Positions 1 through 7,966 of a DNA stretch of 64,000 bases are shown here, piece by piece; positions within the stretch are counted from its first letter, which is position 1, and every line of letters starts with the position of its first letter. The notes under the pieces were generated by a model. It was not told where the DNA came from. It searched no databases and saw only the letters and a program-made list of their open reading frames with translations. The stretch is from contig JBCBCY010000013.1 of NCBI GenBank assembly GCA_038530285.1, positions 1-64,000 on the forward strand, written 5' to 3'. This DNA is from JASJAR01 sp038530285. Its GTDB lineage: Bacteria > Pseudomonadota > Alphaproteobacteria > Rhodobacterales > Rhodobacteraceae. The position numbers and the translations under genes were made by a program.

Positions 1-873
1 CTGAACCGCGCCAGCAATCCCGATCAGCGCGGCACCGCCGGAATTGACCTCGGCATTGCCCTTGCTACCCTTGGGGAGCGCGAAGCCGGCACTAGTCGCC
101 TGGAAGAGGCGGTGACTGCAAATCGCGCGGCCCTTGAAGAATTCACCCGTGACCGCGTACCGCTGGAATGGGCCATGACCCAGATGAATCTTGGTAATGC
201 CCTTCTAAGCCTTGGCGTCCGTGAACCGGGCACCGACCGCCTCGAAGAGGCCGTGACCGCCTACCGTGACGCTCTCGAAGAACGCACCCGCGACCGCGTC
301 CCGCTTCAGTGGGCCAGGACCCATATGAACCTCGGCAACGCCCTTCAAACCCTCGGGGACCGCGAACCCGGCACCGACCGCCTCGAAGAGGCCGTGACTG
401 CCCATCGCGACGCCCTGAAAGAATACACCCGCGACCGCGCCCCGCTCGACTGGGCCATGACCCAGATGAACCTCGGCAATGCCCTTAAGGCCCTCGGGGA
501 CCGCGAACCCGGCAACGAGCGCTTGGAAGAAGCCGTGACCGCCTACCGCGACGCCCTGAAAGAACGCACCCGCGACCGAGTTCCGCTCGACTGGGCCATG
601 ACCCAGTTGAACCTCGGCAATGCCCTTCAAACCCTCGGAACCCGCGATTCCAGCACCGAGCGCCTGGAGGAGGCCGTGAATGCCTACCGCGCCGCCCTCG
701 AAGAAAACACCCGCGACAGAGTCCCGCTTCAATGGGCAGGATCAACCATGGCAATGACCCGCGCGATGGGATTTATAGCAGAGCGTTCGGATGACGTTGG
801 GCTGGCGCGCTCTGCGCTTACCCAGGCCAATGACGCGCGCGCTGTCTTGGTCGATGGCGGTCATGAGGTCTGA
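1..873 (+). CDS. Tetratricopeptide-repeat protein, 5' end cut by the window
   Basis: The frame is open from base 1 to the TGA at 871-873, giving 290 residues of a protein whose N-terminus lies outside the window. It is built of 47-residue units (141 bp each) beginning with R-L-E-E-A-V; unit starts fall at 97, 238, 379, 520 and 661, an exact 141-bp period. Each unit carries a paired-helix pattern (W-A-M-T-Q-M-N-L-G-N-A-L followed by R-L-E-E-A-V-x-A-Y-R-x-A-L-E-E) typical of TPR/Sel1-like superhelices that bind partner proteins. No catalytic or effector domain is visible in the part seen; an N-terminal effector could lie upstream. The last 45 residues diverge and probably cap the solenoid. The partner is unknown. 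Confidence 0.85.
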   Translation: MNRASNPDQRGTAGIDLGIALATLGEREAGTSRLEEAVTANRAALEEFTRDRVPLEWAMTQMNLGNALLSLGVREPGTDRLEEAVTAYRDALEERTRDRVPLQWARTHMNLGNALQTLGDREPGTDRLEEAVTAHRDALKEYTRDRAPLDWAMTQMNLGNALKALGDREPGNERLEEAVTAYRDALKERTRDRVPLDWAMTQLNLGNALQTLGTRDSSTERLEEAVNAYRAALEENTRDRVPLQWAGSTMAMTRAMGFIAERSDDVGLARSALTQANDARAVLVDGGHEV

Positions 874-1080
874 GCGGGCTATGCCGCAAATGACATTGCG
901 CAACTCGAAGCCCTCGTCGAAAAACTCCTCTCCCCCACCAAAACGTAACCAAACCCTTAACTGTTCCCCCTGTGGAAACAGCGCCGCACCCGGCGAAAAC
1001 CCACCCATCCGCGCTGCCAAAACCTTGCCCCAGGCGCCCCGTTCGGCCATGGTCTGACCCCAACCAAGGGGGAAAACGCC

Positions 1081-1500
1081 GTGCCAGGCTTTGAGTATAA
1101 AATCGTGCCAGCACCCGAGCGTGCGAAGAAAATCAAGGGCGCCAAGGGACCCGAAGCGCGCTTTGCCGCGACGCTGGAAGAGGCGCTCAATACCCTGGGC
1201 GCGGACGGGTGGGAATTCGTGCGCACCGAGATGTTTAAAACCTCAGAACGTGCTGGTTTGACAGGGAAAAAATCGGTTGACCGCCAGGTCATGGTGTTCC
1301 GCAAAGCGCTGCCCGAACCCGTCCACGTCGCCCCGGCCCCTGCCCCGGAACCGGCCCCCGTGCACACCCCGGAGCCCGCCCCGGACGCCGCCGCCGAAGA
1401 CCCGCCGGTCTTTGCATCCGACGCCCGCGGCCCCCGCATTCTGGGTCGTCCCGTCCCGCCCCTGTCGCGGTCGCCGGAACCGGCATCCGAGGCCGACTAA
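1081..1500 (+). CDS. DUF4177-type small protein, first of a tandem pair
   Basis: A 139-residue protein starting at GTG. Residues 1-75 have the shape of DUF4177: an opening F-E-Y-K-I-V-P strand, a helix ending E-E-A-L-N-T-L-G, then D-G-W-E-F-V-R-T and a final strand V-M-V-F-R. The C-terminal 60 residues are Pro/Ala-rich and low complexity, so probably disordered. The next gene encodes a shorter relative (E-L-A-G-A-G-W-D-Y-V-R-T), so the two look like a local duplication. Biochemical function of the family is unknown. It lies 207 nt downstream of the TPR gene with no clear operon link. Confidence 0.7.
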   Translation: MPGFEYKIVPAPERAKKIKGAKGPEARFAATLEEALNTLGADGWEFVRTEMFKTSERAGLTGKKSVDRQVMVFRKALPEPVHVAPAPAPEPAPVHTPEPAPDAAAEDPPVFASDARGPRILGRPVPPLSRSPEPASEAD

Positions 1501-1621
1501 AGCCACGGTTTCGCCGACCCCTCACCACATTCCTGCCCTGATTGCGCCACATTTTCCTTGCCAGGCGGCCCAGCACCTTGGCATCACCATTCCAGTTGTA
1601 ACGAGTATTGGAGTGGGACCA

Positions 1622-2044
1622 ATGACCAAATATGAGTTCCGTGCCGTGCCATGCCCCCAGCGTGCGCAGCGTCATCAGAACATGCCAAAGGGGGCTGACG
1701 CATTCAGCGACACCCTGACCGCGGCCATCAACGAACTTGCCGGCGCGGGGTGGGATTATGTCCGCACCGATTCCGCCACAGTGAAAACGCGCGGATTTTT
1801 CCGCCAGCGCAGCGAAGAGCGGACATTCCTGGTCTTTCGCCGCGAAATCCGGCCCCTGATCGCGCCGCGTCCGGTCATGGACCAGGGCGCCGAGATCCAA
1901 AAGGTGCGCGCGCGCCGCGTCAAAGCCCGGCCGGCGGTCGAATTTGTCCGCTCCGGCGGGCGCCGCATCACCGTGTCCGATATGGACGCGCCGGCCAATC
2001 TGGATGCTGCGGCACCAGCAATGCCTGTCACGGCGGCCGAATAA
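1622..2044 (+). CDS. DUF4177-type small protein, second of a tandem pair
   Basis: A 140-residue protein. I chose the ATG at 1622 (M-T-K-Y-E-F-R-A-V-P) because it begins at the same point as the conserved domain of the preceding paralogue; the open frame continues upstream but only into unrelated sequence overlapping that gene. The domain pattern (Y-E-F-R-A-V-P, A-G-W-D-Y-V-R-T, T-F-L-V-F-R-R) matches the upstream protein. The C-terminal half is basic then Ala-rich (R-A-R-R-V-K-A-R-P) and differs from the Pro-rich tail of its neighbour. Function unknown; possibly paired or redundant with the first copy. Confidence 0.7.
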   Translation: MTKYEFRAVPCPQRAQRHQNMPKGADAFSDTLTAAINELAGAGWDYVRTDSATVKTRGFFRQRSEERTFLVFRREIRPLIAPRPVMDQGAEIQKVRARRVKARPAVEFVRSGGRRITVSDMDAPANLDAAAPAMPVTAAE

Positions 2045-2100
2045 GCCACCGTACATGACAAGCGAGGGCGATGCGGCATGTCCGCATCGCCCCGATGGGC

Positions 2101-2370
2101 CTAAACCTCGATCTCGATGGCCAGGGCGTGAATGCGCCCGATCAGGTCCGCCCCGAGGGCGGCATGCACCGCGCGGTGGCGCGCCAGCCGGCTCATCGGG
2201 CCGAAGACCTCCGCCTTAAGGCGCACCCGAAAGTGGCTTTGCCCACCCGGCTGGTAGCCTGCGTGGCCCACATGTTGATCACTTTCATCCACCACATCCA
2301 GCGCATCGGGGCGAAATGCCTCACGCAGTTTGTCGCGGATTTCGCGGGCGACTTTGCCATCCTCGGTCAA
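2101..2370 (-). CDS. BolA family protein
   Basis: An 89-residue protein with the BolA fold pattern: an N-terminal helix (A-R-E-I-R-D-K-L-R-E-A-F), then V-V-D-E-S-D-Q-H-V-G-H, the loop with His residues, S-H-F-R-V-R-L, and a C-terminal helix containing R-H-R-A-V-H-A-A-L (the F/R-H-R-x-V-Y-xx-L family signature with His at the Tyr position). BolA proteins bind [2Fe-2S] clusters with monothiol glutaredoxins and take part in iron-sulfur handling and stress or envelope responses. It is divergent from the J-domain gene, with 76 nt between the start codons. Confidence 0.85.
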   Translation of the reverse strand: MTEDGKVAREIRDKLREAFRPDALDVVDESDQHVGHAGYQPGGQSHFRVRLKAEVFGPMSRLARHRAVHAALGADLIGRIHALAIEIEV

Positions 2371-2446
2371 TTTTCACCTCTTTGCCCTTCACACCGACTT
2401 GGGAACATCTAAACTTTCATGTCCCGAGTCGGAAAGGTGCCTTACG

Positions 2447-3079
2447 ATGGCGAACGATGATCCCTTTGGTTTCGATATCCGCGTGTCTTCGGACAAAAAG
2501 AAGCGGCAGAAGGGCCGTCGTGGCATGTCGGGGGCGTTTGAAACCTCCACCCGGCGGTGTGATCACAAAGGATGCGACCAGGTCGGCCAGTACCGGGCGC
2601 CGAAATCGCCTGATGACCTCGATGAGTTCTTCTGGTTCTGCAAGGACCATGTGCGTGAGTACAATTTGAAGTGGAACTTCTTTGAAGGCGCGACCGAAGC
2701 GGAACTGGCCGAGCAATTCGACAAAGACCGAGTCTGGGAACGGCCGACCAAGCCGTTCGGCAAGCCGGGCGAAGAACAACGGGCCTGGTCGCGGCTAGGC
2801 GTGGAAGATGCCCATCAAATTTTAGGCGAAAACGCGACGCTGAACCCGGGAAAGTCCGTGACCGGCACCCGAAAACTGCCGCCGAAGGAACGCAAGGCCA
2901 TCGATATTCTGGAAGCGAAAGACCATTGGACAAAAGCGGAAATTCGCAAACAATACAAAAGCTTGGTCAAAGACTTGCATCCCGACATGAACGGCGGCAA
3001 CCGCGCGGACGAGGACCGGTTGCAAGAAGTTGTCTGGGCGTGGGACCAGATCAAGGACAGCCGGCATTTTCAGGGGTGA
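2447..3079 (+). CDS. J-domain (DnaJ-like) co-chaperone protein
   Basis: A 210-residue protein; the ATG at 2447 (M-A-N-D-D-P-F-G-F) is preferred over in-frame codons further upstream because those would overlap the divergent bolA promoter region. The J-domain is C-terminal (about residues 145-207): helix E-I-R-K-Q-Y-K-S-L-V-K-D, the HPD motif at about 178-180, and a closing W-D-Q-I-K-D helix. The N-terminal half carries a C-x4-C pair (C-D-H-K-G-C) and a later F-C-K-D-H, possibly a small metal site. J-proteins stimulate the ATPase of DnaK; the client is unknown. In my knowledge of Rhodobacteraceae, this gene often neighbours bolA and cobS, and here the same order is seen with a chemoreceptor and msrB inserted. 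Confidence 0.85.
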   Translation: MANDDPFGFDIRVSSDKKKRQKGRRGMSGAFETSTRRCDHKGCDQVGQYRAPKSPDDLDEFFWFCKDHVREYNLKWNFFEGATEAELAEQFDKDRVWERPTKPFGKPGEEQRAWSRLGVEDAHQILGENATLNPGKSVTGTRKLPPKERKAIDILEAKDHWTKAEIRKQYKSLVKDLHPDMNGGNRADEDRLQEVVWAWDQIKDSRHFQG

Positions 3080-3154
3080 AATTCGCTGGGTGTTAAGCGT
3101 TTAGCAGTCGGTTTGGCATATTGAGGCTCCGTCATTCATATATCGGAGCGCGGC

Positions 3155-5455
3155 ATGTACCGTTGGAGTTTTGCGAAACAAATCAGTTTTCTGGCTGCGA
3201 CGATGGTCGTGGCGATCTTGTCTGTGGGCGTTCTGAGTATTTGGGCCACCTTCAGCCTGACGGGCGCTATCGCGTCTTACCAAGTGATTAATCAAAAGGG
3301 TATCTGGGCGGCTGAAATCATCGAAGATGTTGCCGAAGCCCGCATCGCCAACTTGGGGTACCGCGCCACCGGCGCACAAGACAAGGTGGACGAGGTTCGT
3401 GAAAACCTCACCGAGATTCAAGAGGTTGGGCAACAACTGCTTGAGCTCTTTCCGCAAGAAGATGAGCTTTACCCCGCAATGGACGAGGCTGTGCGGGCGT
3501 CCACTCGGTATGAAGCACTGTTTGACGAAGATCTCGCCTTGATGGCGGTGCGAAACAGTGAAGTTGAGCGCTTGCAAGAGGCTGGCCAATCGACCCGGGT
3601 CGCGCTGAGCGAAATCATGAGCGCTGCCTCTCGCACAGGTGACGCCACACTTGCCTTCCAAGCCGCTCAGGTTCAACAGCACTTGATGCTTGCCCGCCTT
3701 TACGGGGAACGCTTTCTTCTGACCAACGACTTGGCACCGCTGAACCGGGCGACATCCGAACTGGCCACCGCCCAGGCCTTGGTTTCGGAATTGGAAAGCC
3801 TTCCGATACCCCGCGCAGCACAAGGCCAGCTCGAACGCGTGACGGCCGGCCTTGCGACCTACCAAACCGCCCTTGCTGCAGCAAGCACCGCGATCACCGA
3901 ACGCAACACCAAGCGGGTCGAAATGGACGCGATCGGTCCGGAACTCTTGGATCAAATCAGTGCGGCGATGGCGGCACTTAATAACCGCGTCATCACCCTT
4001 CGAGAACGCGCGAGCTTCCTTGCGATTGTCAGCAAACTTGCCGTCGCACTCGTGACTTTGGCAGCCATTGTCAGCGCCACTGCGATCGCCTTGCGCATTC
4101 GCAAAATCATCGGCGAACAGATCACCAAACTCATCCAGCATATGGAAAAAGTGGCCAGTGGTGAGGTTGAAATGGAACTGAAGCACCAGGAGACAAAAAA
4201 GGAAATCGGGCGGATCTACAACGCGCTGAAGATCTTCCGAGATCAAGCCGCTGAGGCGAAAACCCAGGCAAAGCGCGAGGCACAATTGCGTGCAGAGCAG
4301 GAGACAGCCGCTGCAGAGGCAGAAGCGCAAGCGCAAAAAGTGGCCGAGGAAAGAGATCGACGCCGCAAGGAAGACGAGGCGCGGCTTGCCACCTTGAACG
4401 AACTTGCAAAGTCGATCTCTGACGTTGTTGCCCGCGCAGCAGATGGTGACTTTTCCCTGCGGATCGAAAGCAGTTTCGATGAGCCCGAACTCGATGCAAT
4501 GGCGCAGGGTGTCAACGCCCTCGTGACCAATGTTGAAGCCGGTGTTGAAGAGACAGCGCGCGTTCTGCGTGAGATGTCGAACGGCAAGTTCAACACATCG
4601 ATGTCTGGCGATTTCAAAGGCGCGTTTGAGGAACTTGCACATAGTGCGAACAATACAATTGCCGCACTGGCCGAGCTTGTGATTGATATCATGTCTGCAA
4701 GCAACGACGTGGCCGTTCAATCCACCAAAATGACGGATGTTTCAGAGAACCTTGCACGACGCGCCGAACACCAGGCGGCGTCATTGGAAGAAACCTCCGC
4801 AGCGATGCGAGAAATTTCGGACAACGCCAAGAAGGGTGCCGAAGAAGCCGGAGCTGCGCGGTCGCGTGCGGATCAGGCCGTAGAGCAGGTCGATGAAGCA
4901 GGCCGCGTCGTGTCAAATGCCATTTCTGCCATGGAAGACATCAAAACCGCATCGCATGAGATCGAAGAAATCGTCTCGGTCATTGAAGGCATAGCGTTCC
5001 AGACCAACCTGCTGGCACTCAACGCGTCCGTCGAAGCGGCCCGCGCCGGCTCCGCAGGCAAAGGGTTTGCGGTGGTCGCGACAGAAGTTCGTGATCTTGC
5101 CCAAAGGTCTGCTGACGCGAGCCAGAACATCAAAGCCCTTATCGAAAAGAGCTCGTCTAAGATCGAAACCGGCGTCAGCCTGGTTGAAAGCACGGGCGGT
5201 ACGCTTGGCAGTGTTGTGAAACTGGTGCGCGAGATGTCATCGGCGATGTCCGAAATTGCAAACGCAAGCCGCGATCAGGCAGCGGGCGTGTCTGAAATCC
5301 AGGCTGCCATCGCAACTCTCGATGATCTCACACAGAAGAACGCGCAGATCTCGGATCAAACTCGCGAGGATGCCAAGATTTTGAACTCCGCTTCGATGGG
5401 GATGCGCGACAAGATTGGAAGGTTTGAGACGGCGGCGTCACAATCAGCGGCTTAG
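3155..5455 (+). CDS. Methyl-accepting chemotaxis protein
   Basis: A 766-residue transmembrane chemoreceptor. TM1 is at about residues 11-35; a helical periplasmic domain follows to about 286; TM2 is at about 288-312. A HAMP domain follows (E-I-G-R-I-Y-N-A-L near its end), then a charged Ala/Glu coiled coil (about 365-415), then two further HAMP-like segments (A-A-D-G-D-F-S-L-R-I and M-S-N-G-K-F-N-T), and the signalling domain to about 757 with the conserved hairpin tip around 612-660 (Q-T-N-L-L-A-L-N-A-S-V-E-A-A-R-A-G). There is no C-terminal CheR-binding pentapeptide. A GGAG ribosome site lies just before the ATG. No che genes are nearby. Ligand unknown. Confidence 0.95.
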   Translation: MYRWSFAKQISFLAATMVVAILSVGVLSIWATFSLTGAIASYQVINQKGIWAAEIIEDVAEARIANLGYRATGAQDKVDEVRENLTEIQEVGQQLLELFPQEDELYPAMDEAVRASTRYEALFDEDLALMAVRNSEVERLQEAGQSTRVALSEIMSAASRTGDATLAFQAAQVQQHLMLARLYGERFLLTNDLAPLNRATSELATAQALVSELESLPIPRAAQGQLERVTAGLATYQTALAAASTAITERNTKRVEMDAIGPELLDQISAAMAALNNRVITLRERASFLAIVSKLAVALVTLAAIVSATAIALRIRKIIGEQITKLIQHMEKVASGEVEMELKHQETKKEIGRIYNALKIFRDQAAEAKTQAKREAQLRAEQETAAAEAEAQAQKVAEERDRRRKEDEARLATLNELAKSISDVVARAADGDFSLRIESSFDEPELDAMAQGVNALVTNVEAGVEETARVLREMSNGKFNTSMSGDFKGAFEELAHSANNTIAALAELVIDIMSASNDVAVQSTKMTDVSENLARRAEHQAASLEETSAAMREISDNAKKGAEEAGAARSRADQAVEQVDEAGRVVSNAISAMEDIKTASHEIEEIVSVIEGIAFQTNLLALNASVEAARAGSAGKGFAVVATEVRDLAQRSADASQNIKALIEKSSSKIETGVSLVESTGGTLGSVVKLVREMSSAMSEIANASRDQAAGVSEIQAAIATLDDLTQKNAQISDQTREDAKILNSASMGMRDKIGRFETAASQSAA

Positions 5456-5468
5456 TACATACTGAGAG

Positions 5469-5504
5469 GAGGCGGCGCTCATCGTGTTTGATGTGCGCCG
5501 CCTC
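5469..5504. terminator. Hairpin between the convergent chemoreceptor and msrB genes
   Basis: A perfect 10-bp stem GAGGCGGCGC / GCGCCGCCTC at 5469-5478 and 5495-5504, with inner CATC/GATG pairing, lies 13 nt after the chemoreceptor stop codon. No T-tract follows on either strand, so it may be a weak or factor-assisted terminator serving both convergent genes, or an mRNA 3'-end stabiliser. Confidence 0.45.
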
Positions 5505-5573
5505 GACCTTGGGCCCTACTGAGGTTTCGCCGACACCGTGTTTGTAGAACCCCGGCCGAAACAGCAGACGAAC

Positions 5574-6038
5574 CTAGGCGGATTTGAAAACCAGGCTCAC
5601 TCCATTCAAGCAGTGGCGTTTGCCCGTCGGGGCCGGCCCGTCGTCAAAGATATGTCCAAGATGGCTGCCACATCGTCTACAATGAACTTCCGTACGCACA
5701 CGCAAAAGCTTGCGATCCGGCTTGGTCCCGACCGCGTTCGGCAGCGCGTCCCAAAACGAGGGCCAACCTGTGCGACTATCGTACTTTGTACTGGACGGAT
5801 AAACCGCCAAATCACAACCACGGCAGTGGTACGTCCCCGCGGCGTAGTTTTTGTCCAGCGGGCTGGATCCTGCACGCTCGGTCCCTTCGCGGCGCATGAC
5901 CTTGTATTGGATATCCGTAAGCATCGCGCGCCATTCGGCATCCGTACGCGTCACTTCGAATGCCTGAACCTGCGCCGTCGTGGCAAGCAGCACCGAGGCG
6001 GATGTCGCAAGAAGAAAATCGCGGCGTTTCATAATCAA
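5574..6038 (-). CDS. msrB: Peptide-methionine (R)-S-oxide reductase with Tat signal
   Basis: A 154-residue MsrB that reduces methionine-R-sulfoxide in oxidised proteins. Residues 5-20 form a twin-arginine signal (R-R-D-F-L-L-A-T-S followed by a hydrophobic Ala-rich stretch ending A-Q-V-Q-A), so export to the periplasm is predicted. The mature part has both zinc-binding pairs (C-R-G-C and C-R-R-C-G-S-H) and the catalytic Cys in R-H-C-L-N-G near the C-terminus. G-W-P-S-F-W is the usual substrate-pocket segment. The start could be the Met at residue 3. It is a lone gene, convergent with the chemoreceptor. Confidence 0.93.
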   Translation of the reverse strand: MIMKRRDFLLATSASVLLATTAQVQAFEVTRTDAEWRAMLTDIQYKVMRREGTERAGSSPLDKNYAAGTYHCRGCDLAVYPSSTKYDSRTGWPSFWDALPNAVGTKPDRKLLRVRTEVHCRRCGSHLGHIFDDGPAPTGKRHCLNGVSLVFKSA

Positions 6039-6235
6039 ACCTTTTCCTTTGGTTCACCAAACGAACATAAGACAATCCCAAGGAGACTGCGCAGAATTTC
6101 GCACGTTCTGACAAAGTGTTGAATACGACGTGAGCTTCCAATCGTCGCGATTACCCGTCGGCTGCGGCAAGCGCGCCCTTGCACCTGCGGCGGATATATA
6201 GAAAAGAGGCTTCGTTCAGCGACAGGACCCGCGAC

Positions 6236-7222
6236 ATGGCAGACGGCCGACCAGACACAACTGCAAAACCCAGCGAAGAGATTTCGGTCCGCGAGGTCTT
6301 CGGCATAGAGTCCGAGATCAGCGTCAAAGGCTTTGCCGAGCCGTCAGACCGTGTCCCCGAGGTTGACCCAACCTACAAGTTCGACCCGGACACAACGCTG
6401 GCCATCCTTGCGGGTTTCGCCCACAATCGCCGCGTCATGATCCAGGGCTATCACGGCACGGGAAAATCGACGCATATTGAACAGGTCGCGGCGCGGCTGA
6501 ATTGGCCAACCGTGCGCGTCAATCTCGACAGCCACATCAGCCGAATTGACCTGATCGGCAAGGACGCCATCAAGCTGCGCGACGGCAAACAGGTCACCGA
6601 ATTCCAGGAAGGCATCCTGCCCTGGGCGCTTCGCAATTCATGCGCGATTGTCTTTGATGAATACGATGCGGGCCGCGCCGACGTCATGTTCGTCATCCAA
6701 AGGGTCCTGGAAACCGATGGCAAACTGACGCTTCTGGACCAAAACGAAATCATTAACCCGCATCCGAATTTCCGGCTGTTCGCCACGGCCAACACGGTCG
6801 GTCTTGGGGATACAACCGGCCTGTACCACGGCACCCAGCAGATCAACCAAGGCCAAATGGACCGCTGGTCGCTGGTCGCAACGCTGAATTACCTCAGCCA
6901 TGACGCAGAAGCCGCGATCGTTCTGGCAAAGAGCCCGCATTACAACACCGAAAAAGGACGCGCACAGATCGGCCACATGGTGACCGTAGCCGAGATGACC
7001 CGCACCGCCTTTATGGCGGGCGATCTCTCAACGGTCATGTCGCCCAGGACGGTTATCGCCTGGGCGCAAAACGCCGAGATTTTCCGCGACGTTGGCTATG
7101 CCTTCCGGCTGACGTTCCTTAACAAATGCGACGAACTTGAACGCGAAACCGTGGCCGAGTTCTATCAGCGCTGTTTTGATGAAGAATTGCCGGAAAGTGC
7201 CGCAGCGGTCAGCTTGGGCTAA
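6236..7222 (+). CDS. cobS: Cobaltochelatase AAA+ subunit CobS
   Basis: The MoxR-like AAA+ ATPase of aerobic cobaltochelatase (CobN-CobS-CobT), which inserts cobalt into hydrogenobyrinic acid a,c-diamide during B12 synthesis. The frame opens at 6179, but I choose the ATG at 6236 (M-A-D-G-R-P), giving 328 residues, close to the family norm. Walker A is G-Y-H-G-T-G-K-S at about 70-77; Walker B is A-I-V-F-D-E-Y-D-A-G at about 135-145; sensor F-A-T-A-N-T follows at about 182. The partner cobT lies 744 nt downstream on the same strand, separated by an opposing gene. No cobN is in the window. Confidence 0.96.
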   Translation: MADGRPDTTAKPSEEISVREVFGIESEISVKGFAEPSDRVPEVDPTYKFDPDTTLAILAGFAHNRRVMIQGYHGTGKSTHIEQVAARLNWPTVRVNLDSHISRIDLIGKDAIKLRDGKQVTEFQEGILPWALRNSCAIVFDEYDAGRADVMFVIQRVLETDGKLTLLDQNEIINPHPNFRLFATANTVGLGDTTGLYHGTQQINQGQMDRWSLVATLNYLSHDAEAAIVLAKSPHYNTEKGRAQIGHMVTVAEMTRTAFMAGDLSTVMSPRTVIAWAQNAEIFRDVGYAFRLTFLNKCDELERETVAEFYQRCFDEELPESAAAVSLG

Positions 7223-7225
7223 ATC

Positions 7226-7468
7226 ATGGCCCGTCTTCCGCTTACTCTGGAAGATCCCAAATACCACGACCTGTTGGAACAGTTTGCATATGATGCAGGT
7301 GCAGCAGTGGCAGACACCGTGTTGCAAAACAGCCGTCAGGTTAATCCCGTCGCGGCAGGCGCGCATTATTCAATCCGGAACCTCGCATCCGCTAAGGTTC
7401 GCGCACGGCGCCAGGCCGTCCAGTCTTCGTGGGTATCGATCAGCCCCATATCGCGCGCAATCAAGTAG
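7226..7468 (+). CDS. Possible small ORF directly after cobS
   Basis: An 80-codon frame starting 3 nt after the cobS stop. The first 53 residues (M-A-R-L-P-L-T-L-E-D-P-K) are unlike any family I recognise. The 3' third overlaps the end of the opposing secreted-protein gene by about 100 nt and reads as its antisense. The position right behind cobS favours translation by coupling; the lack of a ribosome site and the overlap argue against it. It could equally be the remnant of a once longer gene. Confidence 0.25.
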   Translation: MARLPLTLEDPKYHDLLEQFAYDAGAAVADTVLQNSRQVNPVAAGAHYSIRNLASAKVRARRQAVQSSWVSISPISRAIK

Positions 7469-7857
7469 GCGCCTGGCCAACTGACTGCCGCAAAGGCAGG
7501 CCTGACATAGCGCCGCGCGTTGCCGGATGGCGCGCGGGCCGCCGGATCGCGCATCCGCTCAGTCATCAGCGCGGCAATGACATGGCGATATTGCTCAAGC
7601 AGGTCCAAATAGGCCTCTGCCCGAATTTTGACCACAAGGTTCTCAGACCGCGCGTAAATCCTCGCATCCACGCAATCTTGGGCCAATTCCATGCGGAAGG
7701 TCGTCGCCGTTCCCTTGTGTCGGTCCTGAAAGGCCTGGTTTGAGAAATACTGGCAGGTCGACTGGTAATCCGCCGCCCAAGCCGCTGAATTCACGGACAA
7801 AAGCGAAAATGCCAATGCCGCTGCGACCCACCCATTTTTTGTTCTCAATCGGGTCAT
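7366..7857 (-). CDS. Small secreted protein of unknown function
   Basis: A 163-residue protein with a Sec signal peptide (hydrophobic V-A-A-A-L-A-F-S-L-L, cleavage likely after A-A-W-A at about residue 29). The mature part has two cysteines (T-C-Q-Y-F and D-C-V-D-A), possibly a disulfide, and is otherwise helical and charged (E-R-M-R-D-P, R-A-R-T-L-A-D-A). I do not recognise a family. It lies on the opposite strand between cobS and cobT, and its start is divergent from cobT with 109 nt between, so both promoters share that gap. Confidence 0.75.
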   Translation of the reverse strand: MTRLRTKNGWVAAALAFSLLSVNSAAWAADYQSTCQYFSNQAFQDRHKGTATTFRMELAQDCVDARIYARSENLVVKIRAEAYLDLLEQYRHVIAALMTERMRDPAARAPSGNARRYVRPAFAAVSWPGAYLIARDMGLIDTHEDWTAWRRARTLADARFRIE

Positions 7858-7966
7858 AAAAGTGAGTCTAGCACAGCTTGGTCGTAAAACTGTTACTTTT
7901 TGCGGTTTTCGCCCGCTGCCACCTGCCCCCTTGCCCTTGGCGCGGCCCGATGCTTAACCGTTGAGC

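Noticed and set aside
205..732. Long minus-strand frame of 175 codons opposite the TPR gene
   Set aside because: It is the antisense of the repeat array; the 141-bp period keeps it open and its protein is a Gly/Val-rich shadow.
3101..4720. 539-codon minus-strand frame opposite the chemoreceptor
   Set aside because: It mirrors the chemoreceptor codons and has no domain pattern, while the plus-strand protein has a full chemoreceptor architecture.
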